The translations under genes were made by a program, and so were the position numbers. Positions 46,515 through 58,358 of a stretch of 64,000 nucleotides of DNA are shown here, in pieces. Below the pieces are notes generated by a model. It searched no databases, was not told the origin of the DNA, and worked only from the letters and a program-made list of their open reading frames with translations. The first letter of the stretch is position 1. Every line of letters starts with the position of its first letter. This DNA is from Cyrtodaria siliqua (Eukaryota > Mollusca > Bivalvia > Adapedonta > Hiatellidae): the NCBI GenBank assembly GCA_037043455.1, contig JAWPHD010007144.1, positions 62,001 through 126,000 of the forward strand, given 5' to 3'.

Positions 46515-47215
46515 GAGTGTCGTAATAAAAAATAACCCAAGGGCTATCGACCAAGCGCATAAACTTGTAAGATTCCCGAATTTGAGTTGTAATGATGTTG
46601 TTGTTACGATAACTGCTCGTCTGGCTTTTAATATTGAAATAAAAAGTACAGATATGCTAATGCCACTGTGGTTCAGAATCTCGGCAGAGCCGTCGTGAAG
46701 AAAACCACAATAAGAATAAGTGGCAATGAGGTTATAAGGATAGAAGATAACGATATATTTTATTGTTATACTGATTTGCGGAAAACTGAAACAGAAATAA
46801 CAAATATGGCTTATCGGTGGGGGGTTGGGGTGCCTCCCCCAAGACAATTTTGAAAATTAGGAGGCAAATGATGCGTTCTCAAGCTATATTTCAGCGTTAA
46901 TATTGCATTTAGTTTGACACTAGCCCATACCCCACTTAGCCTTCAGTTTTTATTGCATATTTGGAACTTTTGGAACTTTTATTTTTTCATTTTTGCTGAC
47001 GAATTGTACGCATTGGCGTACGTGCGTATGCCTGGATACGCGCCTGGAACCTAATATTTTGAAGCATAGAATAGGTGCAGGAGATGCTGGTGTCAATGTG
47101 GAAGACCGAGACATTGCATCTGCGTATAGTGATAGATTCTGTATACCTCTGGACGTTGAACCGCTTGAAAGTCATATGCCATGTTATCAAAGCGGATTAG
47201 GCGAGAAAGTATAAA
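46515..47215 (+). pseudogene. Polinton major capsid protein (double jelly-roll), decayed
   Basis: Colinear fragments in changing frames: RFPNLSCNDVVVTITARLAF near 46570, VVQNLGRAVVKKTTIRISGN at 46670 with EDNDIFYCYTDL after it, and RFCIPLDVEPLESHMPCYQS at 47145. These correspond to the order of the major capsid protein of Polintons. Frameshifts and a missing middle make it non-functional. Described only as a relic. Confidence 0.7.
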
Positions 47216-47514
47216 TAACAATTGAAGGTCTTCCTAACCAATTGTACAGTCAAGGCTTGCGAGCGTATCAAAGTGGGATGAAATAAATAATTATTTCGCC
47301 CCAGGTTCAAAGAGAGACGTCGTTTTGGGACAGGTGGCAAATGAATTATATCTGACCAGAGTGACTATTGGAAAATATTAAACAGACAAGTAGGCTTTAT
47401 GACTTGATCCTAGAAGCACAGATGATAATTCCATACACGGAAGCGGTAGGAGAATCATGAATACCTCGGGGGGGAATCACGATACAAATTGCTAAGAAAC
47501 AAGAAAGAAATGCA

Positions 47515-47790
47515 GTAGGGGATTTCTTTATTTACAATGTCCCGTTTTATTGTGTTGACAGTAAGGTAAGTGTGAGGTTTAGTGCACCCCAGAACCTGGT
47601 TTAAACCCCCAGCGGCCTTTGTTTGCCACAGAACATTCCAAGGCGGTAGCCATATTGTCTACCCTTTTATGTTTGTGATGTCTTATTTGGCCTTTTATTC
47701 ATCTTACAATTTGTTCTATGTTGTTGTGTGTGTTTGTGGTTGACTGTCGTTCTTGAATGCTCATTTTCCTGTTCGATTTGTTTATCTATA
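47515..47790 (+). repeat. Family D copy inside the Polinton
   Basis: GAGGTTTAGTGCACCCCAGA, ACATTCCAAGGCGGTAG and GCTCATTTTCCTGTTCGAT place it in family D. It lies between capsid and ATPase relics, so it inserted into the Polinton. Confidence 0.7.
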
Positions 47791-47814
47791 TTTATATCTG
47801 TATATTTTACAAGA

Positions 47815-48471
47815 TGCCCAGATTAATTCTGAAGATGGAAGATTCAAAGAAGTGTTATCTTGATTATCCTCATTTGCGATTTTCTGTGGGTGTGGTAAAC
47901 AGAATTTGTCCTTGACCTACTTGAAAATGAATGCAGAGATGTTTTTGAAAAGATAACTATTCTATGCCCGATTGTTGAGTGGAACAAAGCGTATATGAAT
48001 AGAAAATGGATAGGAGACGTGAGAAACACGATGGACAAAAAAAAATAATTCGTTAATCCTGTTACTAAAAATGGTGAAGAGATGGTGCGTGAAACGCTGA
48101 GAATCTTTTTCAGTCAGTATGTTGGACAGTCAACACTTTATATAATTGATGACTGCTCTGGAACCAAATCGTTGACAAGAAAATATATATGTTATCGGAA
48201 TCAGCTTTTTCCGCTTAGACAAGCAGAACAATCAGATTGGATAATAAACCAAAGATATAATAGCGTATTGAAGGACCTGAGAGAACAGACAAAATGCTTA
48301 TGTATTTTTTACACTAAATATAGAGACATTTTCGAAGACTGTTTACGTGAAAATGATGTTATTCCTACTTCAGAGGAGAGGAACAGAATACAGAAATGGT
48401 TAGCAAAAATTAAGCATTTTAAGTTAATCCTGAGGACTGACCAACCTATTGGCTATTGTCTTCAAGAATAG
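47815..48471 (+). pseudogene. Polinton DNA-packaging ATPase (A32-like), decayed
   Basis: The intact last part (48082-48471, 129 codons) contains STLYIIDDCSGTKSLTRK, a Walker B region followed by the sensor segment of FtsK/HerA-type packaging ATPases. It also has a C-terminal WLAKIKHFKLILR. Upstream sequence (47815-48080) is in several frames with stops, and the P-loop was not seen. Confidence 0.6.
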
Positions 48472-48639
48472 CTTTAGTAAATATAGCGATGATAATAGCA
48501 AATTGCAGCAATGCTAATAAGAAATAAGGCAATGCTAATAGGATTTCAGCAATTTTGAATATATCCTTCTTCTGTTTTATGTTTTTCCTATATTTTAAAG
48601 TTAAAATAAATCATATAAAAAACGATTGTGGAGGAAGTG

Positions 48640-49090
48640 TTAGCTAATCATGTTATCCAAGAAAATAAGCCTGATGGAGAAGAAGATAAGAAAAAATAAA
48701 GGTTATCTGCTGTAGTTGCTGGTGGAGGAAGTAAGCAATACTTAGGTAGAGATTTACAATTGTCCGACATTGATTCTATGTCTAGAGAAGAAATTAACAA
48801 ACTTTATTGTAGATATGAAGCAAGATTAGGTGCTTCTATGATCAAAACATAAGGCAATTCTTTTATAAATTTATATGCTATGACTGTATCAAGATTATTT
48901 TTCCCAATAGCAAATACACCAAAGCTAATAGAAGAGCTTCAAGAAGACCCAATTATCAATAACGCTTTAAAATAACTTCTGCTTGTTGTGAGTTATACTA
49001 TAAATACGGTATGTATTTAGCCCCGCTTACAACATACTTACCACTGTTAAACACATATATATTAGAAACAAAAAACCATAAATAATACAA
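48640..49090 (+). pseudogene. Conserved Polinton protein of unknown function, decayed
   Basis: Segments YLGRDLQLSDIDSMSREEIN, LYCRYEARLGASM and NSFINLYAMTVSRLFF are in one frame with stops; SACCELYYKYGMYLAPLTTY follows after a shift. The gene order next to ATPase and integrase supports a Polinton origin. Confidence 0.55.
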
Positions 49091-49369
49091 ATGGAGGTAA
49101 CAGAGTAGCATCTGAAATTGGAGAAGGAAGGAACACCAGTTAGAATAACCAAATGGCAATGATCCTAAAAGAGTAATTGCGGGAAAACTAGGAGAGAAGC
49201 GAGGAAAGCGAAAAAGGAATCAGAAGAAACATTTAGGATAACTAAAACATAAGAGGTGGAAGTTCCACATCCTAAGGATGGGAAATTGCTTCCTTTAGGG
49301 GGTTTAATGCTTGGAATTGTTGTTTTGGGAATATATATGAATGGTCAGATTGTGAATAAATACTGAAAA

Positions 49370-49880
49370 GGGGATCCATTGGGAGCAGCAAACACAAACA
49401 AGAGATAAAAGTAGCAGATTCGGTTTTATTGAGTCTGTTCATGAGAGCTAATGTTGATGCATCACATCAAACGCCTCCTAGCACCGGATTAAGCGATATT
49501 TCAAAGCTACAAAGATTGGGCTTGATGATCCCAAAGGACCAGTAGTAATAACACTACTGATTTGACTTTTTACGGCCGCCACACAGCACTAAATAAACGC
49601 TAGTGTGAATGTCAGTAAATGCTGAAAAAGGAATCCCTTGGAAGCAACAGACACAAACAAGAGGTAAAAGTAGCAGAATCGGTTTTATTGAGTCTGTTCG
49701 TGAGAGGTAATGTAGGTGCAACACCCACCACACCTCCTAGCACTGGATTAAGCGATATTCTACTTTAAAATCACAAAGATTGGGCTTGATGATCCAAAAG
49801 GATTAGTAAGTAATAACACAAATGATCTGTAGTCGGGCGACGTTTTACGGCCGCCACACAGCACTAAACAAACGCTAGTG
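49370..49880 (-). repeat. Two inverted family D-type segments and a duplicated block
   Basis: AGTAGCAGATTCGGTTTTATTGAGTCTG-type sequence occurs at about 49410-49500 and 49660-49760. Each is followed by GGATTAAGCGATAT, a TTGGGCTTGATGATCC block, and TTTTACGGCCGCCACACAGC: a ~250-bp direct duplication. Confidence 0.75.
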
Positions 49881-49924
49881 TGAATGTCAATAAATACTGA
49901 AAAGGCGATCTCTTCCACCACAGC

Positions 49925-50143
49925 TAAAGGTTGTGAATATGATGTATCATGAAGGGGTTGAGAGTTTGCTTACTATTGGCTATTTTCAACTCACAAAAGA
50001 ACTGCTCAAATCCCAACAATAAAGGTAGATTTTTTGCCATGAAAGATGTGGGAATGCTTCCTTTAAATATTATGATTGCGATGGCTACAAGAGATATGCT
50101 TATAAAAAACAATATTATACCATCAGATATTATGAAATAATTT
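49925..50143 (+). pseudogene. Small Polinton-associated ORF
   Basis: A 63-codon frame (49949-50140) with FFAMKDVGMLPLNIMIAMAT and LIKNNIIPSDIMK is open; an alternative frame precedes it with MMYHEGVESLLTIGYF-like text. Similar in position to a conserved small Polinton gene; function unknown. Confidence 0.35.
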
Positions 50144-50168
50144 TAAGCATATATTTGTATATAAAACA

Positions 50169-50530
50169 ATGGCGTCAATAGCAATGTTAGTTGGTGGGGC
50201 TTCAGTCAATGCTTTGGCATTGAGCTGTTCAAATTTTTTATTTTCACAACTCGGTAAAAAAAAAATGCAGAAGCTGAGAGAGAAAGACACGATACATGTG
50301 TAGAACAATTAAAAGAGGCACAAGCAAACTGGTCGAAACAAAGAACAGAGAGATAAGATTTTATAAATCGAGAATTACAAAAAGAACATCATGAAGAACA
50401 AACGACTGACGGTGTTGACCAAGCTATGAAGCAATACTATTACTTGACTGGAAACACATTAGATGATCTGCCATAAAGAGATTTTATTAATAGTTGTGGG
50501 ATTGGGAGTAACTGGATTTTTAGCATATAT
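50169..50530 (+). pseudogene. Polinton membrane/coiled-coil protein, decayed
   Basis: It begins MASIAMLVGGASVNALALSC, a hydrophobic N-terminus, and continues through frameshifts into a charged coiled coil. DFINRELQKEHHEEQ and YYYLTGNTLDDLP follow, then a second hydrophobic tail. The layout matches a conserved Polinton protein known to me only from general memory. Confidence 0.5.
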
Positions 50531-50600
50531 ATTGTAAAAAAGAGGTGGTACATGTATATCATTCATATTATTTTTTTTATTATTTATTTAGGTACCACTA

Positions 50601-50828
50601 TCAATCAGTAACCAAGTCGTAGGTGTGGTTTTTGTTATTCATAGTTTGCTTCAAACCTTGTGGTCTCACATAATAAAGAGGAGCTTGAATAGTGTCTTTT
50701 AGTTTCATTGTTAAACTATTTGGAGCCCAAACCTCACCTACATCTTTTATTATAAGTATTGTTGCTACACCGAAGGCTGTGTTTATGATTATATAATCCA
50801 ATATAGTATATATTTTATCGACTTCCAA
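50601..50828 (-). other. Small open frame, possibly Polinton
   Basis: 75 codons on the minus strand, starting MEVDKIYTILDYIIINTAF with a hydrophobic stretch ATILIIKDV. No family recognised; lies between the plus-strand membrane protein and the integrase. Confidence 0.25.
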
Positions 50829-50956
50829 TTATGTCCATTTCCTTATCCTAACTTGCTCTTCAAGATATATTAAATTCGTCGACTGTTATTTCTGACATCC
50901 TTGGTTTCCTATATTGCTTTAAGTTTAATTAAAACGAACAAGTCTAATTAAGATAA

Positions 50957-51913
50957 ATGGAGAAAATATAGTACAGCCCTAAGGGTTATTGGAACGGAGT
51001 ATCAGCAATAATCAAACTCGCAAAAGAAGCAAAGGTCAGTGAGAATGATGCGAAAGAGTTTCTTAAGAAACGAGCCATCTGGCATGCAGCGGTAGCTAGC
51101 ATATTTCACTACCGCTCATGAACAGTCTCAATCAAACCGAGACTGCAATATTTCGTATGTGTCGTGCTCGGCCGTTTCCAAAGGTCCATTATCATACTCT
51201 ATTGTATCTACCAGCTCCAAAGAAAATTGTAAGATCAAAGTTTGATGTATCTAATCCGAATGAAATCCATCAAGCAGATTTATTATTTATTACAAAGACA
51301 GTGGAGAATTTGCTTCAGTATTTGAAATATTTATAGGCGTAGTCCGCTGAATTATCCAAATTTATTACAAGTAGACCCCGAAAGAGAATTGATGGGTGAA
51401 GTTTCTAAACAAATGGTAAAACATAATGTCAATTTAAGATGCGGTAGGAAAGACATTCATAGAGATCAAGGCATAGTAGAACGATTCAACACATCTTTGG
51501 CAGAGAGATTGTTTGGTTATCAACACGTTCAGGAAATGAAAGATCCGTCCAAAGGTTCTACCGAATGGGTTAAAAGACTCCCAGATGTAATCAAAGCATT
51601 GAAAAATGAGACTTCCAAAATAATTTTAAAAAAAGCCCTCTGATGCTATCAAGTTAAAAACAATTCCATCAAAACAAACGCCTCTGAAAGGAGAACCTAT
51701 ATGTCCGAAAGCCAGGTTAAGATATTTATATCAACCCGGAGAGTTAGAAGGTGGTGGTAGACGTCTCGCGACAGACCCGATATGGTCAGTAGATGTTCAC
51801 AAGATAAGTAATCACGTTGGCGGGGTGTATTATTTGAGACCACCCGCCCGAGTCGTGGGTTTGTTAGGGAAGAACTGCTTATTGTTCCCGACGATAACCA
51901 AACGTTTAAGTAG
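50957..51913 (+). pseudogene. Polinton retroviral-type integrase, decayed
   Basis: Order seen: N-terminal SPKGYWNGVSAIIKLAKEAK, a linker with QLLYLPAP-like text, the catalytic core start FDVSNPNEIHQADLLF, then RSPLNYPNLLQVDPERELMG and DIHRDQGIVERFNTSLAERL. A chromodomain-type tail with YLYQPGELEGG and the C-terminus LLIVPDDNQTF follow. The central part of the core between the first Asp motif and RSPL is deleted, and several frameshifts exist, so it cannot be active. It runs tail to tail with polymerase B; the two stops overlap by 8 bases. Confidence 0.85.
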
Positions 51914-52900
51914 TTATACCATCTTTTGCAACGTATCGCTTTGTATCATGTGGTGATAGTGTGGTTTTATTTATTTGATGCTTTTGACTTCTTATCATAT
52001 TCATCTCGTTCATTCTTGATTATATATCCTTATAGTTTTCAAAATGTATTTGTTTCTTGATTACATATTTCTTCACTCCTTTAGCCTTCTTGATTCCTTG
52101 TTCATCGGCTCTCAATATCGATTACATCTTTGGTCGCAGTCCCATATATTCTGATATTGGAACACCACCACATTCATCCTTCATATTTCCAAACAATTTC
52201 TTATTGTTTTCGTCATAGATTGGATTGTCTTTTGGATAGTCACTGGTGTCATAATCATCCTTCATTGTTTCCATATCTTTGTACACGTCTTCAGTTTTGA
52301 TATCCACTAATAAGCTATCAGAATCTGTGTATAGCAGACAGCAGTTTTCTCCGTACTTCTTTTTCAAAGTATATAATACCAGTCGTACATAAAATGTTTG
52401 GAAGGATCTAAAATTGACATTCCAACATAGACTGGTTTGTTAAGTTTTAATCTGGTTTTGCTGGAATGTAGTGCTGATAGATCTTCGGAAAATATCACTG
52501 CTCGGTTGTAGTTAGGTTTGGCTTTGATATTTCTTATTCGTTCTTTTTCATCGCCTCTGCAAATTTTAACATCCACCCTATTGTGTAGGTTCTCCATAGT
52601 TTTCCCAAACACAAAGTTATTCATTAGCCATTTTGTTATTTTCCAGCAGTTCCCAATGATACTCTGACATCCATTCTGTTTTTACTTCCATTCTTTTGGG
52701 TGCTAAAGGATAGTCATTATGAGTCTTGTGAAGTTCGTTAGGGTATTCTAAATCTACTTCAAGTATATAACCCTTTTCCTTGTCTTGGGGACATATATGG
52801 GATAGATTCCGGTTTAACATATTTTTGTACGAAATCATTAACTAGTTTTAGACCATGCACCCATTTGAATCCACCATAGGCATGGTAGGGCTTAATTCAA
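51906..52900 (-). pseudogene. Polinton protein-primed DNA polymerase B, 3' part
   Basis: Three consecutive minus-strand frames: 52838-52617 with GYILEVDLEYPNELHKTHND, 52624-52364 with VIFSEDLSALHSSKTRLKLN and KHFMYDWYY, and 52367-52122 with LLYTDSDSLLVDIKTEDVY, the DTDS metal-binding motif C. The C-terminus, RSQKHQINKTTLSPHDTKRY, ends at 51906. Frameshifts separate the parts, and the N-terminal exonuclease domain is missing because a LINE occupies 53 kb onwards. Confidence 0.85.
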
Positions 52901-54089
52901 TAAGTTCTGATACAAAGAGCACGTTCTTAAAGACCTTCAGGTGGCACTCCGAAATGCAGACCAAGGCATAATGGATCAATCGGCGTTATGACGGTAAAAT
53001 TCCCCAAACAATGAAGCAGAAAGAGTGAGGGGTAGGAAACGCCCAGTCCAAAAACAATTTTATATTAGACGACACACTCAATTCCACGATAAGGTCACAT
53101 TTGGATGACACGTTTACGACTACGCAAACTCTAGATGATAGTTTGACAGAACTGAAAACCACCGTCCAATCGCAACAAAAAGTAGGCCAAAAGAAAGTGA
53201 GGCAACCAAAAACAGTAAAATCAAAAGAAGACAAACAAAAGAGTGAACAAAAGACATCTAATTCAAACAATATTCCTCTTATGTGTAAAGATGACTGTAG
53301 TAAAAACAATGGTGACTTGGCGAGATGCAATCTATGTATAGTATTGTTCCACGATACATGTGCAGACCTGGGAGACAATGATAATCTCGGATGGTGGGTT
53401 TGTGAACATTGCAAACAAATGCCCCTGTTAGTAAGGCAAATGTCGACTCTGTTAAGGCAACTAAGGAAATATCAGTACAAGTCACTAATCTTTCATCATC
53501 AATTAATAACAAATTTCAAAATATAGATGACCTAATAACCGCTGTTACAAACCAACAAAAATGCTTCAATCAAGACTCATTCACACTATCCGAGATTAAT
53601 CATAACCTTTCCAGTCTCAAATCAGATGTGGACAAGAAATCAGTCAACATCATATCAGTCAACATCATGATACAATTCACAGCTATCTTTTTCATCCGAC
53701 GGGGGTTGTATGACATTGGGGGCAATGATATAGATAACGCCGTTGACCTAAATACATTTGAACACGATTACAAATCCCTGATGGCTGTTATTTCATCAAA
53801 ACGCAAAGTCGTAGTATCTGGTTTGCTGCCAAGAGGAGGAACAAACATAAAGCCATTTAATGATAAGCTTGAGAGTGTATGTGCTACAATGAACGTCTCT
53901 TTTATTGATACCACGACTCGTTTCGCATGGCCTCAAGTAAAATAACCAAAACTATGTTCCATGCATATACAGTTAATTTGAAACATGACGGAACTGTAAC
54001 TCTGATTCGAAATATCAACAAACAAATCAAAATACTACCAACGTATGAAAATGAACCACGTAGGTATAAGTAGTAGTCTTATTTTCAAT

Positions 54090-54420
54090 TAAACGATTTA
54101 CACCTGTGTCTGAACAAAGAGAATTGTCTGTGACCATGCTACAAGTAATAGATAGAGTATGGTTTCATTGAGTTGTTCATTTAAACATCGAGATGGGCGT
54201 AGCCCATTGAGGTGTTTGAATTAACCAACGAGATGAAACCATACTCTATTTGTTTTGTAGCATGTCCATTTCAGCTCTATTTCAGTTATTCTAACTGTTA
54301 TTCTCACTGTTATTCTCACAGTTATTCTGACAGGTCTTATTTTCAATTAAACGATTTACACATATGTCTGAACAAAGAGAATTGTCTGTGACCATGCTAC
54401 AACAGCAAATATTACTTTAG
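54090..54420. repeat. Hairpin element inside the CR1-like LINE
   Basis: ACCATGCTACAAGTAATAGA starts a hairpin whose stem AGAGTATGGTTTCAT is matched inversely at 54230-54250, with loop GAGATGGGCGTAG. The stretch CGATTTACAC to GACCATGCTACA is repeated at both edges. Same family as 45850-46130. Confidence 0.75.
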
Positions 54421-55554
54421 TAGAGGCAAAAATGCAGGTAGCTACACAGGAAATGACTTTGGTAGATACAATTGCGGATCTAGAAGGAGTCCTATATGAG
54501 TCTAGGAAAACGTGTCTAGAACTCTTGATACTGGATATGAAATCTCTCTTGATCGACAGTTCCTTATTTTAAAAGATATCTGCACTGAATGTAACACACT
54601 GCAATGCAATGAAACCAGTCATAAATCTAAAACTATTATTAATGATGTCGAACAGACAATGAAATAAATACTTTAAATTATATCAACAATTCCCCTATTA
54701 TTGGATTTGCATCACCGACGCCTGCATATAGCTAATTCAAATATATGCCACATCAACCCAAACTCGATGACCGTAAGTTAATTTTAAGTGAATCTAAGAA
54801 TGTAGATGTTTTGGGTCTCTGCGAAACATTCCTTGATAGTTCTGTAGATAATGAAACGTTAAGTATTCCTACTTTAACATCGAACGAAAGGATCGAAATG
54901 GGATTAACAACAAAGCAGGAAAATCAAAAGGGGTGGAGTCCTCATATACTTGTCAAATAATTCACACTTTAAAAGAAGAACTGATTTTGAAACTTCTGAA
55001 ATATAATATATTCGGATAGAAATTAATATAAAAGAGATTTATATTCTCGGTGATTTTAATATAAATTTATTAGCAAGTCAATCTAGTCCTTATAAGTTGT
55101 CACAAACAATGGACATTAAACAAACTATAAATGCACCAACAATAGTAACAGCCAATTCAACAACCTCAATAAATAATATTTACACATCACACGAAACAAA
55201 TTACTGAATCATTTGTACCTAGTATCTCAATAAGTGATCATTTTCCAGTATGCTTTACTCGCAACACAACTAAAACTCAAATTTAAAACAATACACACAC
55301 ATCAATTAGATACCGATCATATAAAACATTTCAAGAACCTGTATTTTTGTCTGATCTATCAGAAAATTTGACTAATTTGGAATATACACAGAACAATTCA
55401 AATGAAAATATCCAAAATTGGAATAATATTTTTACATCAGTTCTAAATACACATGGCCAATAAAAATCAAAACAGTTAAAAGAGACATTAAGCCTGAATG
55501 GCTCACGGAAGAAATCACCATAGCACAACGAAATAGAGATGCATCTCATAACTG

Positions 55555-55915
55555 AATTGGGTTTTAAGGCGCACCAACACATGAAAAGGTTATATGGCGC
55601 CTAAAAGGCATGAACATGCCAGGCTCATCTTCCATGTACATCGAGATAAAATATGGAAAATGGGCCAAGAACCTTCTCACCCTGAACTGCATAGTTGCTG
55701 CAAATTCTATCGTAGAAACTCCATTTACGCTGGAGCCACGTTTATTGTTTTTCTGCCACTGCTCTTTTGATGCGAGCGAGATAGCACCTGACACAATGCA
55801 GGGATCATGATGAAGACCTTTAATAAACATTAACAAAAAATGATAAAATGAACATGAATTTGGGGGGATTCTACCCCTCCGCCTACCCTCCAAAGGATCT
55901 GCAGTGGCCCTATAC
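55555..55915 (-). mobile_element. SINE-like insertion (minus orientation)
   Basis: It begins TTTTAAGGCGCACCAACACA and ATATGGCGCC, which resemble the complement of the SINE tail at 4690-4724. It splits the LINE ORF2 linker from the polymerase. No clear tRNA head was found. Confidence 0.5.
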
Positions 55916-56314
55916 GTCAAAAAACGAACTTCTTTTCTAAAGCGATCGGTGAAAATAAAGATAATAAATACTTATGGGATCATATAAATGATATCAGAGA
56001 TAAATTAAAATATTCTTCGATACCAAGCGAATTAACAGTAGACGATCAAAGCTTTAATGACGCAAATGATGTAATAAACACCCTTAATCAATACATTTCT
56101 AATATAAGTGAACGAGTAAAAGATAATATTGACTTAAATCACAGAGATTTTAAAAAACTAAAAAACTTCACCGAATTGAAAATTCATGCAGAGGTACAAT
56201 TTAAAATACCTTTGATGAAACAAGAACATCCGTTATCAATCATAAAATCACTTGACGTTACAAAGGCTACAGGACTAGATGGAGTTAGTCTCAAAAACCT
56301 AGTAGTCCCCTAGT

Positions 56315-57625
56315 AGTTTTCCAGTTATGAAACAGAAAGTAACATACACATTAATAGTTTTCGAGCTATGGAGCGGACAAGAATTATAATTATAAAATTA
56401 CAAAGGGCAATAACTCTAATTTAAATGAAAGATTTATGGTTCTTGCACTCTGCACGTCCCCTCACGGCCCTCTATCATTGTTTGAAAGTTGACTGCAGTC
56501 ACATTAGTAATTTTCGAGTTTCGGAGCGGACACGAATTATAAGTATAAAATTACAAAGGGCAATAACTCTAATTTAAATGAAAGCAGAATTTTGATTCTT
56601 ACGCTCTGCACATCCTCTTATTGTCCTCTATCATAGTGTGAAATTTCATTGCGATCACATTAGTAATTTTTGAGTTATGGAGCGGACACGAATTATAAGT
56701 ATAAAATTACAAAAGACAATAACTATAGTTTAAATGAAGGCATAGTTATGGTTCTTGCACTCTGCACGTCCGCTTATTGCCCTCTATAATTGTATGGAAT
56801 TTCATTGCAGTCCTTTTAGTAGTTTTCTAGTTATAGAGCGGACACACATTATAAGTATAAAATTACAAATGGCAATAACTCTAATTCAAATAAAGACAGA
56901 GGTATGGTTCTTGCGCTCTGCACATCCTCTCATTGCCCTCTGTCATTGTGTGAAATTTCACTGCAGTCACTTAAGCAATTTTCGAGTTATGGAGCGGACA
57001 AGTATAACAGTACAAAATAACTCTAATTTATATGAAGACAGAGTTATGGTTCTTGCACTCCGCACTTTCACTCATTGCCCTCTATTACTGTGTGAAATGT
57101 CATTGCAGTCCCACAAGTAGTTTTCGAGCGGACACGAATTATAAGTATAAAATTACAAAGGGCAATAACTCTAATGTAAATGAAAGCAGAGTTATGGTTC
57201 TTGCTCCTTGCACGTCCTTTCATGGCCCTCTATCATTGTATGAAATTTCACTGCAGTCCTGTTAGTAGTTTTCGAGTTATAGAGCAGACACGAATTATAA
57301 GTATAAAATTACAAAGGGCAATAACTCTAATTCAAATGAAGACAGAAATATGGTCCTTGTGCTCTGCACGTTCTCTCATTGACTTTTATCATTGTGTGAA
57401 ATTCTATTGCAGTCCCACAAGTAGATTTCGAGTTATGGAGCGAACACGAATTATAAGTATAAAATTACTAAGGGCAATAATTCTAATTTAAATGAAGACA
57501 GAGTTATGGTTAATGCGCTCTGCACATCCTCTAACTGCCCTCTATCATTTTATGAAATTTGATTGCAGTCCCATTAGTAGTTTTCGAGTTATTGAGCGGA
57601 CACGAAATGGGACGGACGGACGGAC
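56315..57625. repeat. ~150-bp tandem array, eight to nine copies
   Basis: The unit contains GGGCAATAACTCTAATTTAA, GTTATGGTTCTTGCACTCTG, TTTCATTGCAGTCC and TTTTCGAGTTATGGAGCGGA. The array ends in a short GGAC repeat. Open frames follow the repeat period and are not genes. 57625-57950 shows nothing further. Confidence 0.9.
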
Positions 57626-57954
57626 AAAAAATACTGCATGTAATAACCTTTATTGCAGTAAAAATAAAGGGATGGTCTTATACATATGTAAAAGCTATGA
57701 ATACATATGTAAAAGCCTGCGGCGGCGGTTGATAAATAGCCAAACGGTCAACGTTTGCGGAGCGTTTCTGTTGAACCGGTAAACGTCTGTTGCTGGGTAA
57801 GGTAAACGTATGTTTGGCAATACAAACGTATTCGGATATTTTATGAATTATATGTAAATATAAATGTTTGTTGTGGCAATGATCACGAACAAGTTATTTA
57901 TACCTAATTTGCTTAAATGAATAAGCGATGCAATTCCGACTATACTGTACTTGA

Positions 57955-58290
57955 ATTGAATTGGTTTTTATTTAACGGCCCATCAACACATTTAGGTTAT
58001 TATTTTATGTTATTTCGAGCCGTCCCAGAGAGAGGGGAATGATACATAGAAATATAGGAATCTGGGATGCATGCCTTTCTATACCTATCGATAGATTCCT
58101 GTTTTGTTTTAACTTGCCCGAAAGATAGATCCCGGTACACGGGACCGCCCCCTTTATTTCCTAATGCGAAGGACGGACGAGGCGAAGCGAATTGTCATGT
58201 ATAAGGCCATACCTTAGAAACACAGTGGCGCAAGTGAGTTCCTAACTCGCGATCCCCGGATTCAGAGTTGGACATGGCCCCATCATAACA
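57955..58290 (-). mobile_element. SINE-like element (minus orientation)
   Basis: TTTTTATTTAACGGCCCATC at the left resembles the inverse of a SINE tail. The right end, read on the minus strand, has TCCAACTCTGAATCCGGGGA, a degenerate tRNA anticodon/T region. It lies just downstream of gene B. Confidence 0.5.
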
Positions 58291-58340
58291 GAACGAACAT
58301 AGGATTTATTTGACAATAATATGCAGAACTTCATATTTAA

Positions 58341-58346
58341 TTTATT
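58341..58346 (-). terminator. Polyadenylation signal of gene B
   Basis: AATAAA on the minus strand 13 bases after the gene B stop codon. The 3' UTR would be very short. Confidence 0.65.
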
Positions 58347-58358
58347 CAATCAAATAAT

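Larger units (their letters stand above)
53040..56312 (+). mobile_element. CR1-like LINE with PHD-finger and esterase ORF1, decayed
   Basis: ORF1 (53101-53945) has a PHD-type C4HC3 finger (CKDDC, CNLC, HDTC, CEHC at 53282-53420), a coiled-coil zone and an SGNH-esterase-like end KVVVSGLLPRGGTNIKPFN. ORF2 pieces: endonuclease at 54745-55250 (LGLCETFLDSS, ILGDFNINLL, SDHFPV), pre-RT linker at 55310-55550, and the polymerase start at 55920-56310 with SLDVTKATGLDGVS. A hairpin element (54090-54420) and a SINE-like insert (55555-55915) interrupt it. It ends abruptly where a tandem array begins. Confidence 0.8.

Noticed and set aside
53279..53512. 77-codon minus-strand ORF
   Set aside because: Antisense shadow of the PHD-finger part of the LINE ORF1.
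56755..57782. Four repetitive ORFs
   Set aside because: Frames of a ~150-bp tandem repeat; no start context, no conserved motif.
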